DNA of 64,000 nucleotides from Pantoea sp. (GCF_028283705.1 NZ_JAPWKD010000032.1:434001-498000); one strand, 5' to 3'. Shown: positions 54,357 to 62,746, counted from the first letter of the stretch. Made by a program: numbers and translations. The notes: a model not told the origin generated them from the sequence alone.

Positions 54357-54457
54357 TGTTCACTGGTATTCACTGAGATAAAAAAGATAATAAATACAGC
54401 AAGTTAAGCAGTGAACACTTTGATTGAAAGTCTTCACTGAGTATTCACCAGTGTTCA
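54357..54457. other. Repeat cluster resembling a P4 replication element (left)
   Basis: TGTTCACT (54357-54364), TTCACT (54369 region and 54433-54438), GTGAACAC (54411-54418), TTCACC and TGTTCAT (to 54457) form direct and inverted copies of GTGAACA in an AT-rich setting. P4 alpha protein binds GGTGAACAGT-type repeats at ori and crr. The whole 54210-54730 gap, 521 bases, otherwise holds no gene. Confidence 0.55.
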
Positions 54458-54730
54458 TGCCTTCTCCGACATCAGCTTTTTTCTGGCGAGCCCCTTTCAG
54501 ATTTTAATTCTATTAATAAAGGCGTTTTAATTGCTGAAAGCTCTTAAAAGGCAATCACTGGCAGTTACTGGCAAACAGAGGCAAACAGGAGGTAAGAGAA
54601 GTGCTTTTTGCTCATTTTTCAGCAAACAGGGGGTTGTTTACTTCACCGAAAATATAACCAGAATAGGGGGTTACCTGAAGACACCACCGTAACCGGACAG
54701 CACCGGCCGGACTCATAATGAGGTAACACC

Positions 54731-54988
54731 ATGCACGCAGTTTCATCCGTACCGGCCCCCGCCATCCCCGTAACCCGCGACGCTGTTTTCCCGCGCGACC
54801 GCTTCATGCGTCTGCCGGAAGTCATCAGCACCTGCGGCCTCTCACGCTCAACCATTTACGATTTAATCAGCCGGGAGCAGTTTCCGTCGCAGATTTCCCT
54901 CGGCGGTAAAAACGTCGCCTGGCTGGCGTCAGAGATTGACGGCTGGATGCAGGCCCGCATCGCCCAGCGCGCCGGAGGTGCAGCATGA
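54731..54988 (+). CDS. AlpA/Vis-family DNA-binding regulator
   Basis: An 85-residue protein with an AlpA-type winged HTH (FMRLPEVISTCGLSRSTIYDL near 25-45, then the KNVAWLASEIDGWM tail). P4 Vis, of the same family, represses late transcription and promotes excision with the integrase. The ATG follows GAGGTAACACC. It overlaps the next ORF by four bases. Confidence 0.88.
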   Translation: MHAVSSVPAPAIPVTRDAVFPRDRFMRLPEVISTCGLSRSTIYDLISREQFPSQISLGGKNVAWLASEIDGWMQARIAQRAGGAA

Positions 54989-55233
54989 TTACGCTGAATT
55001 TCGGCACGAAAACCTTTCCCCTGACCCGTGAGGAGGCCGCCTTTGTCGCGGAAAGCCTGACGGCAGCGGTCAGCGGCAAATCTGCCACCGCACCAGCCTT
55101 TACCGGTGGGATGCACGGCCATATTTCCGTGCTGAGTCAGAAAGCGAAACCCGCAAAGCGAAGCGCAAAGAAAGAGAACGGTGAATTCCGATCAAATCCG
55201 CCGCAATCCGATCACGTCCTGACCGATTGCTGA
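54985..55233 (+). CDS. Hypothetical P4-satellite protein
   Basis: An 82-residue ORF coupled to the AlpA gene by an ATGA overlap. The first 35 residues look globular (FPLTREEAAFVAESLTAAV); the C-terminal half is Lys/Ser-rich and disordered. No family recognised. Confidence 0.6.
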   Translation: MITLNFGTKTFPLTREEAAFVAESLTAAVSGKSATAPAFTGGMHGHISVLSQKAKPAKRSAKKENGEFRSNPPQSDHVLTDC

Positions 55234-55444
55234 GGAAAACGCCCCGATGTATGAAAAAAGGCTTTTCTCTGGCGAGCGGCCGTTATACAGTTTTCGCGCT
55301 GCCGCAAAATCGGCAGCCGGGCGTAGGAACCCGTGTTACTTATTGGCGACACAACACGCGCCATGCGTGTTTTTTTACGTCGTTGCCTCAGTGCGCCATT
55401 TTTCAGCGCAGCGGTTCTTATTCCGCTGCGTAGTCAAAATAATG

Positions 55445-55525
55445 GTGGCTCAGGCGGGGCAGCCTTCGGGCTGGCCGGTTTCCAATAAGGCCGGTATTCC
55501 TACCCCCGTCTGGGCTACCACCCAT
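55445..55525 (+). ncRNA. P4 CI / C4-type antisense immunity RNA (approximate ends)
   Basis: The segment contains CCAATAAG (55482-55489) and TTCCTAC (55497-55503, within CCGGTATTCCTACC). Both are complementary to two flanking targets: GTAGGAAC...CTTATTGG at 55323-55346 upstream and GTAGGAAC...CTTATTGG at 55530-55568 downstream. This is the seqA-seqB-seqC layout of P4 immunity, in which a processed CI RNA pairs with the leader and stops transcription of the replication genes. The downstream target overlaps a perfect GCTACCACC/GGTGGTAGC hairpin (55514-55549) and the ribosome site of the next gene. Confidence 0.7.
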
Positions 55526-55579
55526 GAGCGTAGGAACTCCGGTGGTAGCAGTAACCGCTACTTATTGGAGATTGTCCTC

Positions 55580-55774
55580 ATGACAACGGCCCTTACTGCC
55601 GCTCACCCCGAATTCACCTTTATTTTTGCCGCCGTGCGCCGCACCGATGCCGCCGCACGTCCCTGTATGCTGCGCACCGTGGCAGGCGATGAGCGCAGCG
55701 CCCGCGCCAGCCTCGCCCGTGATTACGTCCTGTCCTTTGCCGGTCGCCTGCCGGTCAGGGCGGTGGCGGCATGA
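55580..55774 (+). CDS. Icd/Ash-type host cell division inhibitor-like protein
   Basis: A 64-residue ORF from the ATG at 55580 behind TTGGAG. The ending RDYVLSFAGRLPVR is typical of P4-satellite proteins named Icd-like or ash family. The frame stays open upstream to 55247 (175 residues), but that part is the translated immunity-RNA region and probably not protein, although such long versions are often annotated. The ribosome site lies inside the downstream antisense target, so CI RNA could block it directly. Confidence 0.65.
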   Translation: MTTALTAAHPEFTFIFAAVRRTDAAARPCMLRTVAGDERSARASLARDYVLSFAGRLPVRAVAA

Positions 55775-56037
55775 ATACCCTTTCCCGGCACCTGAATAAC
55801 CATGACACCTACCCCATTCCCCACGCTGACTATCTGCGCCTGCTGCACGCGCACACGGTCGGCGTGACCGTGCTCGATATGTTCGACTCGGTGAACTGCC
55901 TGAGTGCGCGCGGTTGCGTACCGGACGGCGCGGCGCTGGCCTCGGTCGTCGCCCTGCTCACCGACCAGCTCGGTAAAGTCGTTGAAACCTGTGAATCCCG
56001 CATGTTAGCCACGGAGGCCCGCCATGATGACCGTTAA
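55771..56037 (+). CDS. Hypothetical P4-satellite protein
   Basis: An 88-residue ORF overlapping the Icd-like stop by four bases. Helical, with a central hydrophobic stretch and no motif recognised. Its position between the Icd-like gene and alpha, in a chain of overlapping ORFs, marks it as part of the replication operon. Confidence 0.65.
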   Translation: MNTLSRHLNNHDTYPIPHADYLRLLHAHTVGVTVLDMFDSVNCLSARGCVPDGAALASVVALLTDQLGKVVETCESRMLATEARHDDR

Positions 56038-56365
56038 TCACTCCTGCCTGCCCGTTGAGGTACGCACCGCCGTTTACCGCCGCGCGCTGGCGCAGGGCTA
56101 TCTGAATGCCTGTAAAAGCCTCGGCATCACCGTATCCGCCACGCTCGATGAGTTGCAGATGACCATCGCCCTTGAGTTGGAGGGCTTCTATGTGCGCCGT
56201 CACGGCCCCGATGCGGGCATGGAGATGGCCTGCACCATGCTGGGCGATATGGTCGAGCCCGACCTGCTGACCGCGCCGCCGCGCCTGACGCAGCTCGGCG
56301 TCACCATGATGGATGAGCTGTTCCGCAGCCAGCTTGCGGCCGCCAGCCGCACCACGCTGCACTGA
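56024..56365 (+). CDS. Hypothetical P4-satellite protein (DUF5375-like)
   Basis: A 113-residue helical protein overlapping the preceding ORF by 14 bases and ending 14 bases before alpha. It resembles the small conserved proteins found immediately upstream of alpha in enterobacterial P4-like islands; the DUF5375 name is tentative. Function unknown. A start at the second Met codon (56027) is equally possible. Confidence 0.65.
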   Translation: MMTVNHSCLPVEVRTAVYRRALAQGYLNACKSLGITVSATLDELQMTIALELEGFYVRRHGPDAGMEMACTMLGDMVEPDLLTAPPRLTQLGVTMMDELFRSQLAAASRTTLH

Positions 56366-56379
56366 GGAAGGAGGCGCAC

Positions 56380-58695
56380 ATGAAACATATCGTCTCTGAC
56401 ACCGTAAAGGCGGCTACCGGACTCTGGCCGCAGCTCCTGCCCGCCCTCGGCATCAGCGTGCACGCCGGGGGGCGGCACGGTGCCTGCCCGGTGTGTGGCG
56501 GCAAAGACCGCTTCCGCTTTGATAATCAGGACGGGCGCGGAACATGGCTGTGTAACCAGTGCGGGGCCGGTGACGGCCTTAACCTGGTGGAAAAGGCGCT
56601 TGACGTCTGTGCTAAAGAGGCCGCCATGAAGGTGGCCGGGATGCTCGGCACGCTGCCGGAGTCCGCCCCGGCTGTGACGGATGACGCCGCCGACCGAACC
56701 CGCGCGCAGGCAGACGCCGCCATACGGGCGCAGGCGCTTATCGCTGCCGCCGTCAGCCACACGGACAACGCCTACCTATCATCGAAAGGGCTGCACGGCA
56801 CGCTGGCGCTGACGCTTTCTGATGCGCTGCGCTGTGGTGGCATCAGCTTTGCCGCCGGGGATGTGCTCATCCCGCTGACCGGCGAAGACGGCACGCCCGT
56901 TAACGTGCAGCTCATCAGCGCCGCAGGCGACAAGCGCACCCTGCCCGGCGGGCAGGTGAAAGGCACGTACTGGCTGGCAGGCGAGCCGGACGGCAAAACG
57001 CTGTGGCTCACAGAAGGGTACGCCACCGGCCTGACCGTACACCGGCTGACCGGGCAGGCGGTTTACGTGGCGCTGAGCGCCAACAACCTGCCCGCGCTGG
57101 CAAAGCGGCTGCGTGATTCACATCCTGATGCGCTGATGCTGATTGCCGCCGACCGTGACGACAACGGCACCGGCCAGCTAAAGGCAGAGGAAGCGGCGAA
57201 AGCCTGTGGCGGGAAAGCCGCCCTGCCGCCGGTTACAGGTGACTGGAATGATGTGTGGCAGGTGCAGGGCGATATCGCCACGCAGGCGCAGCTTACCGCC
57301 TTCACGCAGCCACAGCCGCTCAGCCCGTTTGAATCCGTCAGCGAGGCCGACCTGAAGGCCATGAGCGCCAGCCAGAAGGCGGAGCTGCTGGTCGCCCACT
57401 ACGGGCAGGCGCTGGCCGTGCCGCCGGTCGGGGAGGAAATCTGCCGCTATGAAAACGGCGCATGGCAGGTGATGGAGGCGAAGACGCTGCGCCGGGAAAT
57501 TGCCGCGCTGTTTCAGAAGGTGCGCGCGCCGTTCTCGGCCGCCGGTATCGGCAGCGTGCTCGACACGCTCAAGCTGATGGTGCCGCAGATGGGGGAACCA
57601 TCCCGCCGCCTGATTGGCTTCCGTAACGGCGTGTTTGATACCGCCACCGGCATGTTCAGCCCGCACCGCCGCGAGCACTGGCTGCGCACGGTGAACAGCG
57701 TGGACTACACCGCGCCGCGTGCGGGTGAAAACCTCGCAGACCACGCTCCGGCATTCTGGCGCTGGTTAACGCGGGCCGCCGGACACAGTCACGACAAGCA
57801 GGAGCGCATCCTCGCGGCGTTATTTATGGTGCTGGCAAACCGCTATGACTGGCAGATGTTTCTTGAGGTGACCGGCCCCGGCGGCAGCGGCAAGAGCGTG
57901 ATGGCCTCCATTGCAACTATGCTGGCCGGAAAAGACAACACCACGTCCGCCACCATCGACACGCTGGAATCCTCACGCGAGCGCGCCAGCGTGGTGGGCT
58001 TCTCGCTGATTATCCTGCCTGACCAGGAGAAATGGAGCGGCGACGGCGCGGGCATCAAGGCGATTACCGGCGGCGACGCGGTGGCAATCGACCCGAAATA
58101 CCGTGACGCCTATTCGGCACACATCCCGGCGGTGATTCTGGCGGTGAACAACAACCCGATGCGCTTCAGCGACCGCAGCGGCGGCGTGTCGCGTCGCCGG
58201 GTGATCCTGACCTTCCCGGAGGTGATACCGGCAAAGGAGCGTGACCCGCAGTTACTGGACAAAATCAGCACCGAGCTGGCCGTTATCGTGCGCCACCTGA
58301 TGCAACGTTTCAGTCAGCCGGAGGAGGCCCGCGCGCTGTTACAGGCGCAGCAGACGTCCGGCGAGGCGCTGGAGATTAAACGCCAGGCTGACCCGCTGGT
58401 CGATTTCTGCGCCTACCTGATGCCGATAAGCACCGCGACCGGTCTGTTTATGGGGAACGCCAATATCCGCCCGCTGAATCCGAAGCGCTACCTCTATCAT
58501 GCCTATCTGTCGTTTATGGAATCGCGCGGCCATCAGCACCCGCTGAGCCTGACCGCATTCGGCCAGGCGGTGCCGCAGACGCTGAAGGAATATGAGCGGA
58601 TACTGCTGAAGCGCCGGACGAATAACGGCGTCCAGACCAATCTCACGTTACATGAGGACAGCGAGGCCGACTGGCTGCCAGCATGTAGCCAGTAA
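56380..58695 (+). CDS. P4 alpha-type primase/helicase
   Basis: A 771-residue multifunctional replication protein. N-terminal primase zinc site Cys36-x2-Cys39-x18-Cys58-x2-Cys61 and a TOPRIM-like region (about 200-290, with LIAADRDDNG). The SF3/D5-type helicase domain has Walker A GPGGSGKS at 499-506 and a later ILAVNNNP sensor. The C-terminal part of P4 alpha binds the origin repeats. Length equals P4 alpha (777). It is the last gene of the operon and ends in a terminator. Confidence 0.95.
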   Translation: MKHIVSDTVKAATGLWPQLLPALGISVHAGGRHGACPVCGGKDRFRFDNQDGRGTWLCNQCGAGDGLNLVEKALDVCAKEAAMKVAGMLGTLPESAPAVTDDAADRTRAQADAAIRAQALIAAAVSHTDNAYLSSKGLHGTLALTLSDALRCGGISFAAGDVLIPLTGEDGTPVNVQLISAAGDKRTLPGGQVKGTYWLAGEPDGKTLWLTEGYATGLTVHRLTGQAVYVALSANNLPALAKRLRDSHPDALMLIAADRDDNGTGQLKAEEAAKACGGKAALPPVTGDWNDVWQVQGDIATQAQLTAFTQPQPLSPFESVSEADLKAMSASQKAELLVAHYGQALAVPPVGEEICRYENGAWQVMEAKTLRREIAALFQKVRAPFSAAGIGSVLDTLKLMVPQMGEPSRRLIGFRNGVFDTATGMFSPHRREHWLRTVNSVDYTAPRAGENLADHAPAFWRWLTRAAGHSHDKQERILAALFMVLANRYDWQMFLEVTGPGGSGKSVMASIATMLAGKDNTTSATIDTLESSRERASVVGFSLIILPDQEKWSGDGAGIKAITGGDAVAIDPKYRDAYSAHIPAVILAVNNNPMRFSDRSGGVSRRRVILTFPEVIPAKERDPQLLDKISTELAVIVRHLMQRFSQPEEARALLQAQQTSGEALEIKRQADPLVDFCAYLMPISTATGLFMGNANIRPLNPKRYLYHAYLSFMESRGHQHPLSLTAFGQAVPQTLKEYERILLKRRTNNGVQTNLTLHEDSEADWLPACSQ

Positions 58696-58710
58696 ACCCC
58701 GCAGCAAACG

Positions 58711-58732
58711 AACCGGCTCAGGCCGGTTTTTT
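58711..58732 (+). terminator. Terminator of the alpha operon
   Basis: AACCGGC/GCCGGTT stem (58711-58717, 58722-58728) with a 4-base loop, then TTTT; 15 bases after the alpha stop. Confidence 0.85.
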
Positions 58733-58760
58733 ACATCTCACCCCGGAGTGATCACTCCAT

Positions 58761-58850
58761 ATGAACACAAGTGTACACACAGCCCTTCGCCCTTCACCGA
58801 ATAACTTACTGATTTAAAATGATTAAAATCAAAAGTGAACAGTGTGAACA
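58761..58850. other. Repeat cluster resembling a P4 replication element (right)
   Basis: ATGAACAC (58761-58768), TTCACC (58792-58797), GTGAAC (58835-58840) and GTGTGAACA (58842-58850) repeat the GTGAACA motif of the left cluster beyond the 3' end of alpha, next to an AT-rich tract. Together the two clusters could be the ori and crr elements. Confidence 0.5.
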
Positions 58851-58868
58851 CTTTTTCCTAAAATCTTT

Positions 58869-60128
58869 TTATTTAGCAAAGCGCTTAGCAAACTCATAGG
58901 GGGATACATAAGACCCACTATTACTGTCTAAATAATCAGCCCACCATTGCACCATAAGTCGCCTTTCTTCTAAATGTTCTGCTTTATGGATGTAAGCAGC
59001 CCTTACTCCATTCCTTTCCTGGTGACTCATCTGTCTTTCTACTGCATCACGTGACCACAGACCGGACTCAACTAGGGCGCTACATGCCATCGCCCGGAAA
59101 CCATGTCCACACACTTCGGTTTTCGTGTCATATCCCATTCCACGCAATGCGCTGTTGATTGTGTTTTCACTCATGGGTTTTGTAGAACGATGGTCGCCGG
59201 GGAAAACCAGATCATTGCCACCACTTAATAGTTTTATCTCTTCCAGCAAAGACAAAGCCTGGTTTGATAATGGTACTAAATGAATAGTTCGCATTTTTGA
59301 GCCACGATGAGAGTGTTTGACACCTTCAATTGCTACGCGCTCAGCAGGGATAGTCCAAAGTGCTTTTTTGAAATCAATTTCACTCCACCGGGCAAACCTC
59401 AGCTCACTGGAGCGAATAAATACATACAAACTGAGATGAAGAGCCAAACGAGTAAGAAGACGACCTTTATGATTTTCAATACGCTGGAAAAAATTGGGCA
59501 GATACTCAAGGGGTAAAGCTGGTCTGTGCGTCGCTTTTCTCGTCGCAATGGCACCAGCAAGGTCTTGAGCCGGATTTCTATCAATGAGAGCGCTTTGGAC
59601 AGCAAAACGCATGATAGCCGTGACGCGCTGCTGTAAACGAGACGCGACATCCAAACGCCCACTTTGCTCAACCTCACGTAAAGGAACTAAAAGATCACGC
59701 GTTGTTAATTCCGCAATATTCCTTTTCCCGATTGCAGGCAAAATACCGCGTTCCAGATCTCGCCATACCCTTTCCGAATGCCCGGCTGACCATCGCTTAT
59801 TGCTTTGATGCCAATCTCTCGCCACCTTTTCAAAAGTATTAAGAGCCGCTATTTCTTGCTCTTTAACCTCTTCTTTTCTGGCGTTTGGGCTGATGCCCTC
59901 GGCCAACAAAAGGCGGATTTCATCACGCTTCTCACGGGCTTTAGCAAGGGAAACCAGAGGATATGCGCCTAACGCTAACCTGCTCTCTTTGCCTTCAAAA
60001 CGATACTTGATATACCAGCGCTTTGAGCCGGTTGGTTTGATAAGAAGATACATTCCATGACCATCAGTCAACTTGTACTCTTTTTCGCGAGGCTTTGCGG
60101 TACGGGCCGCGACGTCTGTTAAAGGCAT
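58869..60128 (-). CDS. int: P4-type tyrosine integrase
   Basis: A 419-residue site-specific recombinase with the N-terminal DUF4102 arm-binding domain (1-90), core-binding domain and catalytic domain. Active-site residues are in place: Arg239 (RSSELR), His342-x2-Arg345 (HGFR), His369 and the nucleophile Tyr379. The start codon is 164 bases from the 3' end of leuX, the usual arrangement for integrases that target that tRNA. It is convergent with alpha. Full length and apparently intact. Confidence 0.95.
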   Translation of the reverse strand: MPLTDVAARTAKPREKEYKLTDGHGMYLLIKPTGSKRWYIKYRFEGKESRLALGAYPLVSLAKAREKRDEIRLLLAEGISPNARKEEVKEQEIAALNTFEKVARDWHQSNKRWSAGHSERVWRDLERGILPAIGKRNIAELTTRDLLVPLREVEQSGRLDVASRLQQRVTAIMRFAVQSALIDRNPAQDLAGAIATRKATHRPALPLEYLPNFFQRIENHKGRLLTRLALHLSLYVFIRSSELRFARWSEIDFKKALWTIPAERVAIEGVKHSHRGSKMRTIHLVPLSNQALSLLEEIKLLSGGNDLVFPGDHRSTKPMSENTINSALRGMGYDTKTEVCGHGFRAMACSALVESGLWSRDAVERQMSHQERNGVRAAYIHKAEHLEERRLMVQWWADYLDSNSGSYVSPYEFAKRFAK

Positions 60129-60291
60129 AATTGGGGGTCAATAGTTTATCGAAGCGAATTGACCCTCATTCTGACCCCCAAAAATGCTGGATGTCAACGG
60201 ATGCCCCCGGACGGGTGAGGACGGTAATATAAGTATAGATATTGATTTTAAATGATTTTCGGATGGTTACGGACGAACTAGGATGATGACT

Positions 60292-60314
60292 TGGTGCCGA
60301 AGGCCGGACTCGAA
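60292..60314 (-). repeat. attR: Right attachment site within leuX
   Basis: The last 23 bases of leuX including CCA; repeated, with one base missing, at 48729-48750. The functional tRNA is kept at this end. Confidence 0.85.
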
Positions 60315-60376
60315 CCGGCACGTATTTCTACGGTTGATTTTGAATCAACTGCGTCTACCGATTTCGCCACTTCGGC
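60292..60376 (-). tRNA. leuX: tRNA-Leu (CAA)
   Basis: An 85-nt class II tRNA on the minus strand: GCCGAAGTGGCGAAATCGG at the 5' end, anticodon CAA in the TTCAAAA loop, GGTTCGAGTCC T-arm and encoded CCA. It appears identical to E. coli leuX, a common target of P4-type integrases. Its native terminator seems to have been carried to the far end of the inserted element. Confidence 0.97.
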
Positions 60377-60618
60377 ACTGAAGAGGATGCGGAAAACGTT
60401 GGGGATTATACCGTTACAGACAAGGCACGCAACCGGAATCAATGGGAGTGTGCGCCAAGCGTTGAAAAAAGCAGCGTTTCCCTTCTTCCTCCCCCCGCAC
60501 ACCCGGCTTAAAAGCCAGAACAATCTCAATCTCCCCTGCATCCTGGAACTTTCTTAGCTCTCCCCTTTCTTAAGCAAAACTGACATCAGTCAGCCATTAA
60601 AGAAAAAATGAGGTTGAG

Positions 60619-61134
60619 ATGAATACAACAACACAACGTGTGATTTGGGGATTGGGTATGGCGGCGGCGCTGGTGGCGGGTAGCGCATCGGCGGCGAGCT
60701 GGCAGGATCAACTGAGCAGCGCGGCATCACAGCTGAGCCAGCAAAATAGCACCACCACTGCAACCAGCGGAACGCAGACCGGCGGGATGTCGCTCTCTTC
60801 CATCACCGGGCTGCTGAACGGCGGTGATAAAGCGGTGAGCGCCAACAGCATGACCAATGCCGCCGGTGTGATGCAGTATTGTGTTGAGCACAACGTAGTG
60901 AAGAACAATGTGCAGTCGGTGAAAGACCAGGTAATGAGCAAGCTCGGTCTGAACAGCACCACCGCGCAGGCACAGACCACGGATTATCAGCAGGGCGTGC
61001 AGGGCTTACTGAACGCCGGCAACGGTCAGCAGCTCAACCTCGAAACCCTGAGCAATTCCGCCATGGGCGAGAAGCTGAAAACCAAAGCCTGTGACGTGGT
61101 GTTGAAGCAGGGTAAAAAATATATCGGGGTGTAA
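60619..61134 (+). CDS. yjjA: DUF2501 (YjjA-like) exported protein
   Basis: A 171-residue secreted protein with signal peptide ending at ASAAS (about residue 27), then a Ser/Gln/Thr-rich segment and a helical domain with the two conserved cysteines (MQYCVEHNV and KACDVVL). It matches the DUF2501/YjjA family of unknown function. It stands alone beside leuX. Confidence 0.85.
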   Translation: MNTTTQRVIWGLGMAAALVAGSASAASWQDQLSSAASQLSQQNSTTTATSGTQTGGMSLSSITGLLNGGDKAVSANSMTNAAGVMQYCVEHNVVKNNVQSVKDQVMSKLGLNSTTAQAQTTDYQQGVQGLLNAGNGQQLNLETLSNSAMGEKLKTKACDVVLKQGKKYIGV

Positions 61135-61157
61135 TCGATTCCGGGGCAGCGCGAGGC

Positions 61158-61190
61158 GCACAGGCAAGCTGTCCCTTGCCTGTGCGTTTA
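61158..61190 (+). terminator. Hairpin terminator after yjjA
   Basis: Perfect 11-base arms GCACAGGCAAG/CTTGCCTGTGC with a 6-base loop (61158-61185), then GTTTAT; 23 bases after the stop. Confidence 0.6.
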
Positions 61191-61318
61191 TCGCGCTCTC
61201 CCCTTCCCCGGCAAAATCGCACGTCCGTGCTGCCTGTCACGTCCTTCCCTCGCACTGTGATTTCCCCGCAACACCATTAACGTTATAGTGGCGTTTTGGA
61301 TCACATAGGACAGCGCGC

Positions 61319-61954
61319 ATGAAAGGCATCAACATTGCGATTTACTTCGATCCCGACCTGATTCGCATTTGCGTACATCAGCAGGACGGCAGCTACCTGA
61401 GCCACAACTTCAATTACGAAGACAGCGTAATTGAAGAGATTTACCAGTGGCTGGAGCAGTTCACCCCCAATCGCACCCATATTTGCCTGATTGAGCATGA
61501 CACCGCCGATATCCTTGCGGATGAGCTGGTGGATAACGGTTATCACGTCCATCAGGTGAGCCAGCATGATTTACTGGACTGGTTTGCCAGCGAGCCACCC
61601 TCCACGCCAGATGGATCGCCGGTACGCGCTCTGCTGCGTTATCTGGAGGAGGAAAAGCCAGAGGAATACCAGTCACGTACGCCGCAGATTGAAGCGCTGA
61701 TGGATATGCTGGATGAGCTGGACGAACTTGAAGCGGTGGAAGAAGCCGAAGATGAGGACAGCCTGCCGGATGATGTTCTGCGCCTGATGAAGCAGAAAAA
61801 AATCAGCGCCAACGATGCGGCGCAGCGGCTGATACCGGATGTGAACGAGCGTATTCGCGAGCATCTGATCCAATATCCGGACCTGATGACGCCCGAGCTG
61901 CTGGAAGACTTTTTCCCGGAGCTGATTGAAGCGCTGGATCGTCCGAAACACTAA
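61319..61954 (+). CDS. Acidic protein of unknown function
   Basis: A 211-residue soluble protein. Residues 1-85 read as an alpha/beta domain (INIAIYFDPDLIRICVHQQDG, THICLIEHDTADILADELVD) vaguely like the RNase H-fold N-terminus of IS110-type proteins. Residues 115-145 are a very acidic coiled segment (DELDELEAVEEAEDEDS), followed by a helical C-terminus. No transposase C-terminal half is present and no family was recognised. It stands alone between yjjA and marC. Confidence 0.7.
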   Translation: MKGINIAIYFDPDLIRICVHQQDGSYLSHNFNYEDSVIEEIYQWLEQFTPNRTHICLIEHDTADILADELVDNGYHVHQVSQHDLLDWFASEPPSTPDGSPVRALLRYLEEEKPEEYQSRTPQIEALMDMLDELDELEAVEEAEDEDSLPDDVLRLMKQKKISANDAAQRLIPDVNERIREHLIQYPDLMTPELLEDFFPELIEALDRPKH

Positions 61955-62046
61955 ACACACGCCCGCACAAGATTTGCCACGTTGTCTCCGTAAACTGTGC
62001 CACGCGCTGATATGTCATCGGCGCGTCTACATCAGAAGGAATCGAC

Positions 62047-62724
62047 ATGCTGGAACTTTTCAAAGCCATTGGCCTTGGGCTGGTGGTCATTCTGCCCCTC
62101 GCTAACCCACTCACCACCGTGGCGCTGTTTCTTGGCCTCGCTGGCGATATGAATTTTCAGGAACGCAACCGCCAGGCCATGCAGGCCTCCATCTATGTTT
62201 TCCTGATTATGATGGTGGCCTGGTATGCCGGTACCGCGGTACTTCATACCTTTGGCATCTCCATCCCTGGCCTGCGCATGGCAGGTGGATTGATTGTCGC
62301 CTTTATTGGCTTTCGTATGCTGTTTCCCGCCAAACCCGTTGGCCATTCGGTGGAGGCCAAACATAAACAGGATGAAATGGACTCCAGCGACAGCCATAGC
62401 GAAAGCGTGAATATCGCCTTTGTGCCGCTGGCGATGCCCAGCACCGCCGGTCCGGGAACCATTGCGATGATCATCAGCTCGGCATCAACGATACGCAGCG
62501 GCGTTGATTTCCCTGGCTGGGTAGTGGCCGTGGCACCGGTGATGATCTTCTTTTTAGTTTCGGTGATTTTGTGGATATCGCTGCGCAGTTCTGGCGCGAT
62601 TATGAAGCTGGTGGGGAAAGGCGGTATTGAGGCGATTTCACGCCTGATGGGCTTCCTGCTGGTGTGTATGGGCGTGCAGTTTATTATCAACGGCGTGCTG
62701 GAAGTGATACATACCTATCAGTGA
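62047..62724 (+). CDS. marC: MarC-family integral membrane protein
   Basis: A 225-residue inner-membrane protein with six hydrophobic segments split by a hydrophilic His/Glu/Asp-rich loop (about 100-122). The conserved MarC features LANPLTTVALFL and PLAMPSTAGPGTIAMII are present, and the length matches E. coli MarC (221). Despite its name MarC is not shown to confer drug resistance. The ATG follows AGAAGGAA. It ends beside a REP-like arm. Confidence 0.85.
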   Translation: MLELFKAIGLGLVVILPLANPLTTVALFLGLAGDMNFQERNRQAMQASIYVFLIMMVAWYAGTAVLHTFGISIPGLRMAGGLIVAFIGFRMLFPAKPVGHSVEAKHKQDEMDSSDSHSESVNIAFVPLAMPSTAGPGTIAMIISSASTIRSGVDFPGWVVAVAPVMIFFLVSVILWISLRSSGAIMKLVGKGGIEAISRLMGFLLVCMGVQFIINGVLEVIHTYQ

Positions 62725-62746
62725 ATTTCCGCACCACACCGTAATT

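Larger units (their letters stand above)
48729..60314. mobile_element. P4-like phage satellite integrated in leuX with a Qat-type cargo operon
   Basis: An 11.6-kb element bounded by direct repeats of the leuX 3' end. Contents in order: QatA-, QatB- and QatC-like genes; Delta/Ogr and Sid-like genes; AlpA/Vis-like regulator; CI/C4-type antisense RNA region; Icd/ash-type gene; two small P4-type ORFs; alpha primase/helicase; tyrosine integrase. There are no structural genes apart from Sid, as expected of a satellite that uses a P2-like helper's capsid. Psu is missing. The cargo is AT-rich while the satellite backbone is GC-rich, so the cargo was acquired separately. Confidence 0.9.

Noticed and set aside
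54357..54457. Possible CRISPR-like array
   Set aside because: The repeats are short, irregular and in both orientations; they fit replication-protein sites, and no cas genes are present.
55247..55579. N-terminal 111 codons of the long Icd/ash frame
   Set aside because: This part coincides with the antisense RNA and its targets; the ATG at 55580 has a ribosome site. It may nevertheless appear as protein in other annotations.
60278..60557. ORFs of 87-88 codons on both strands over leuX
   Set aside because: They lie over the tRNA and its flank and show no protein features.
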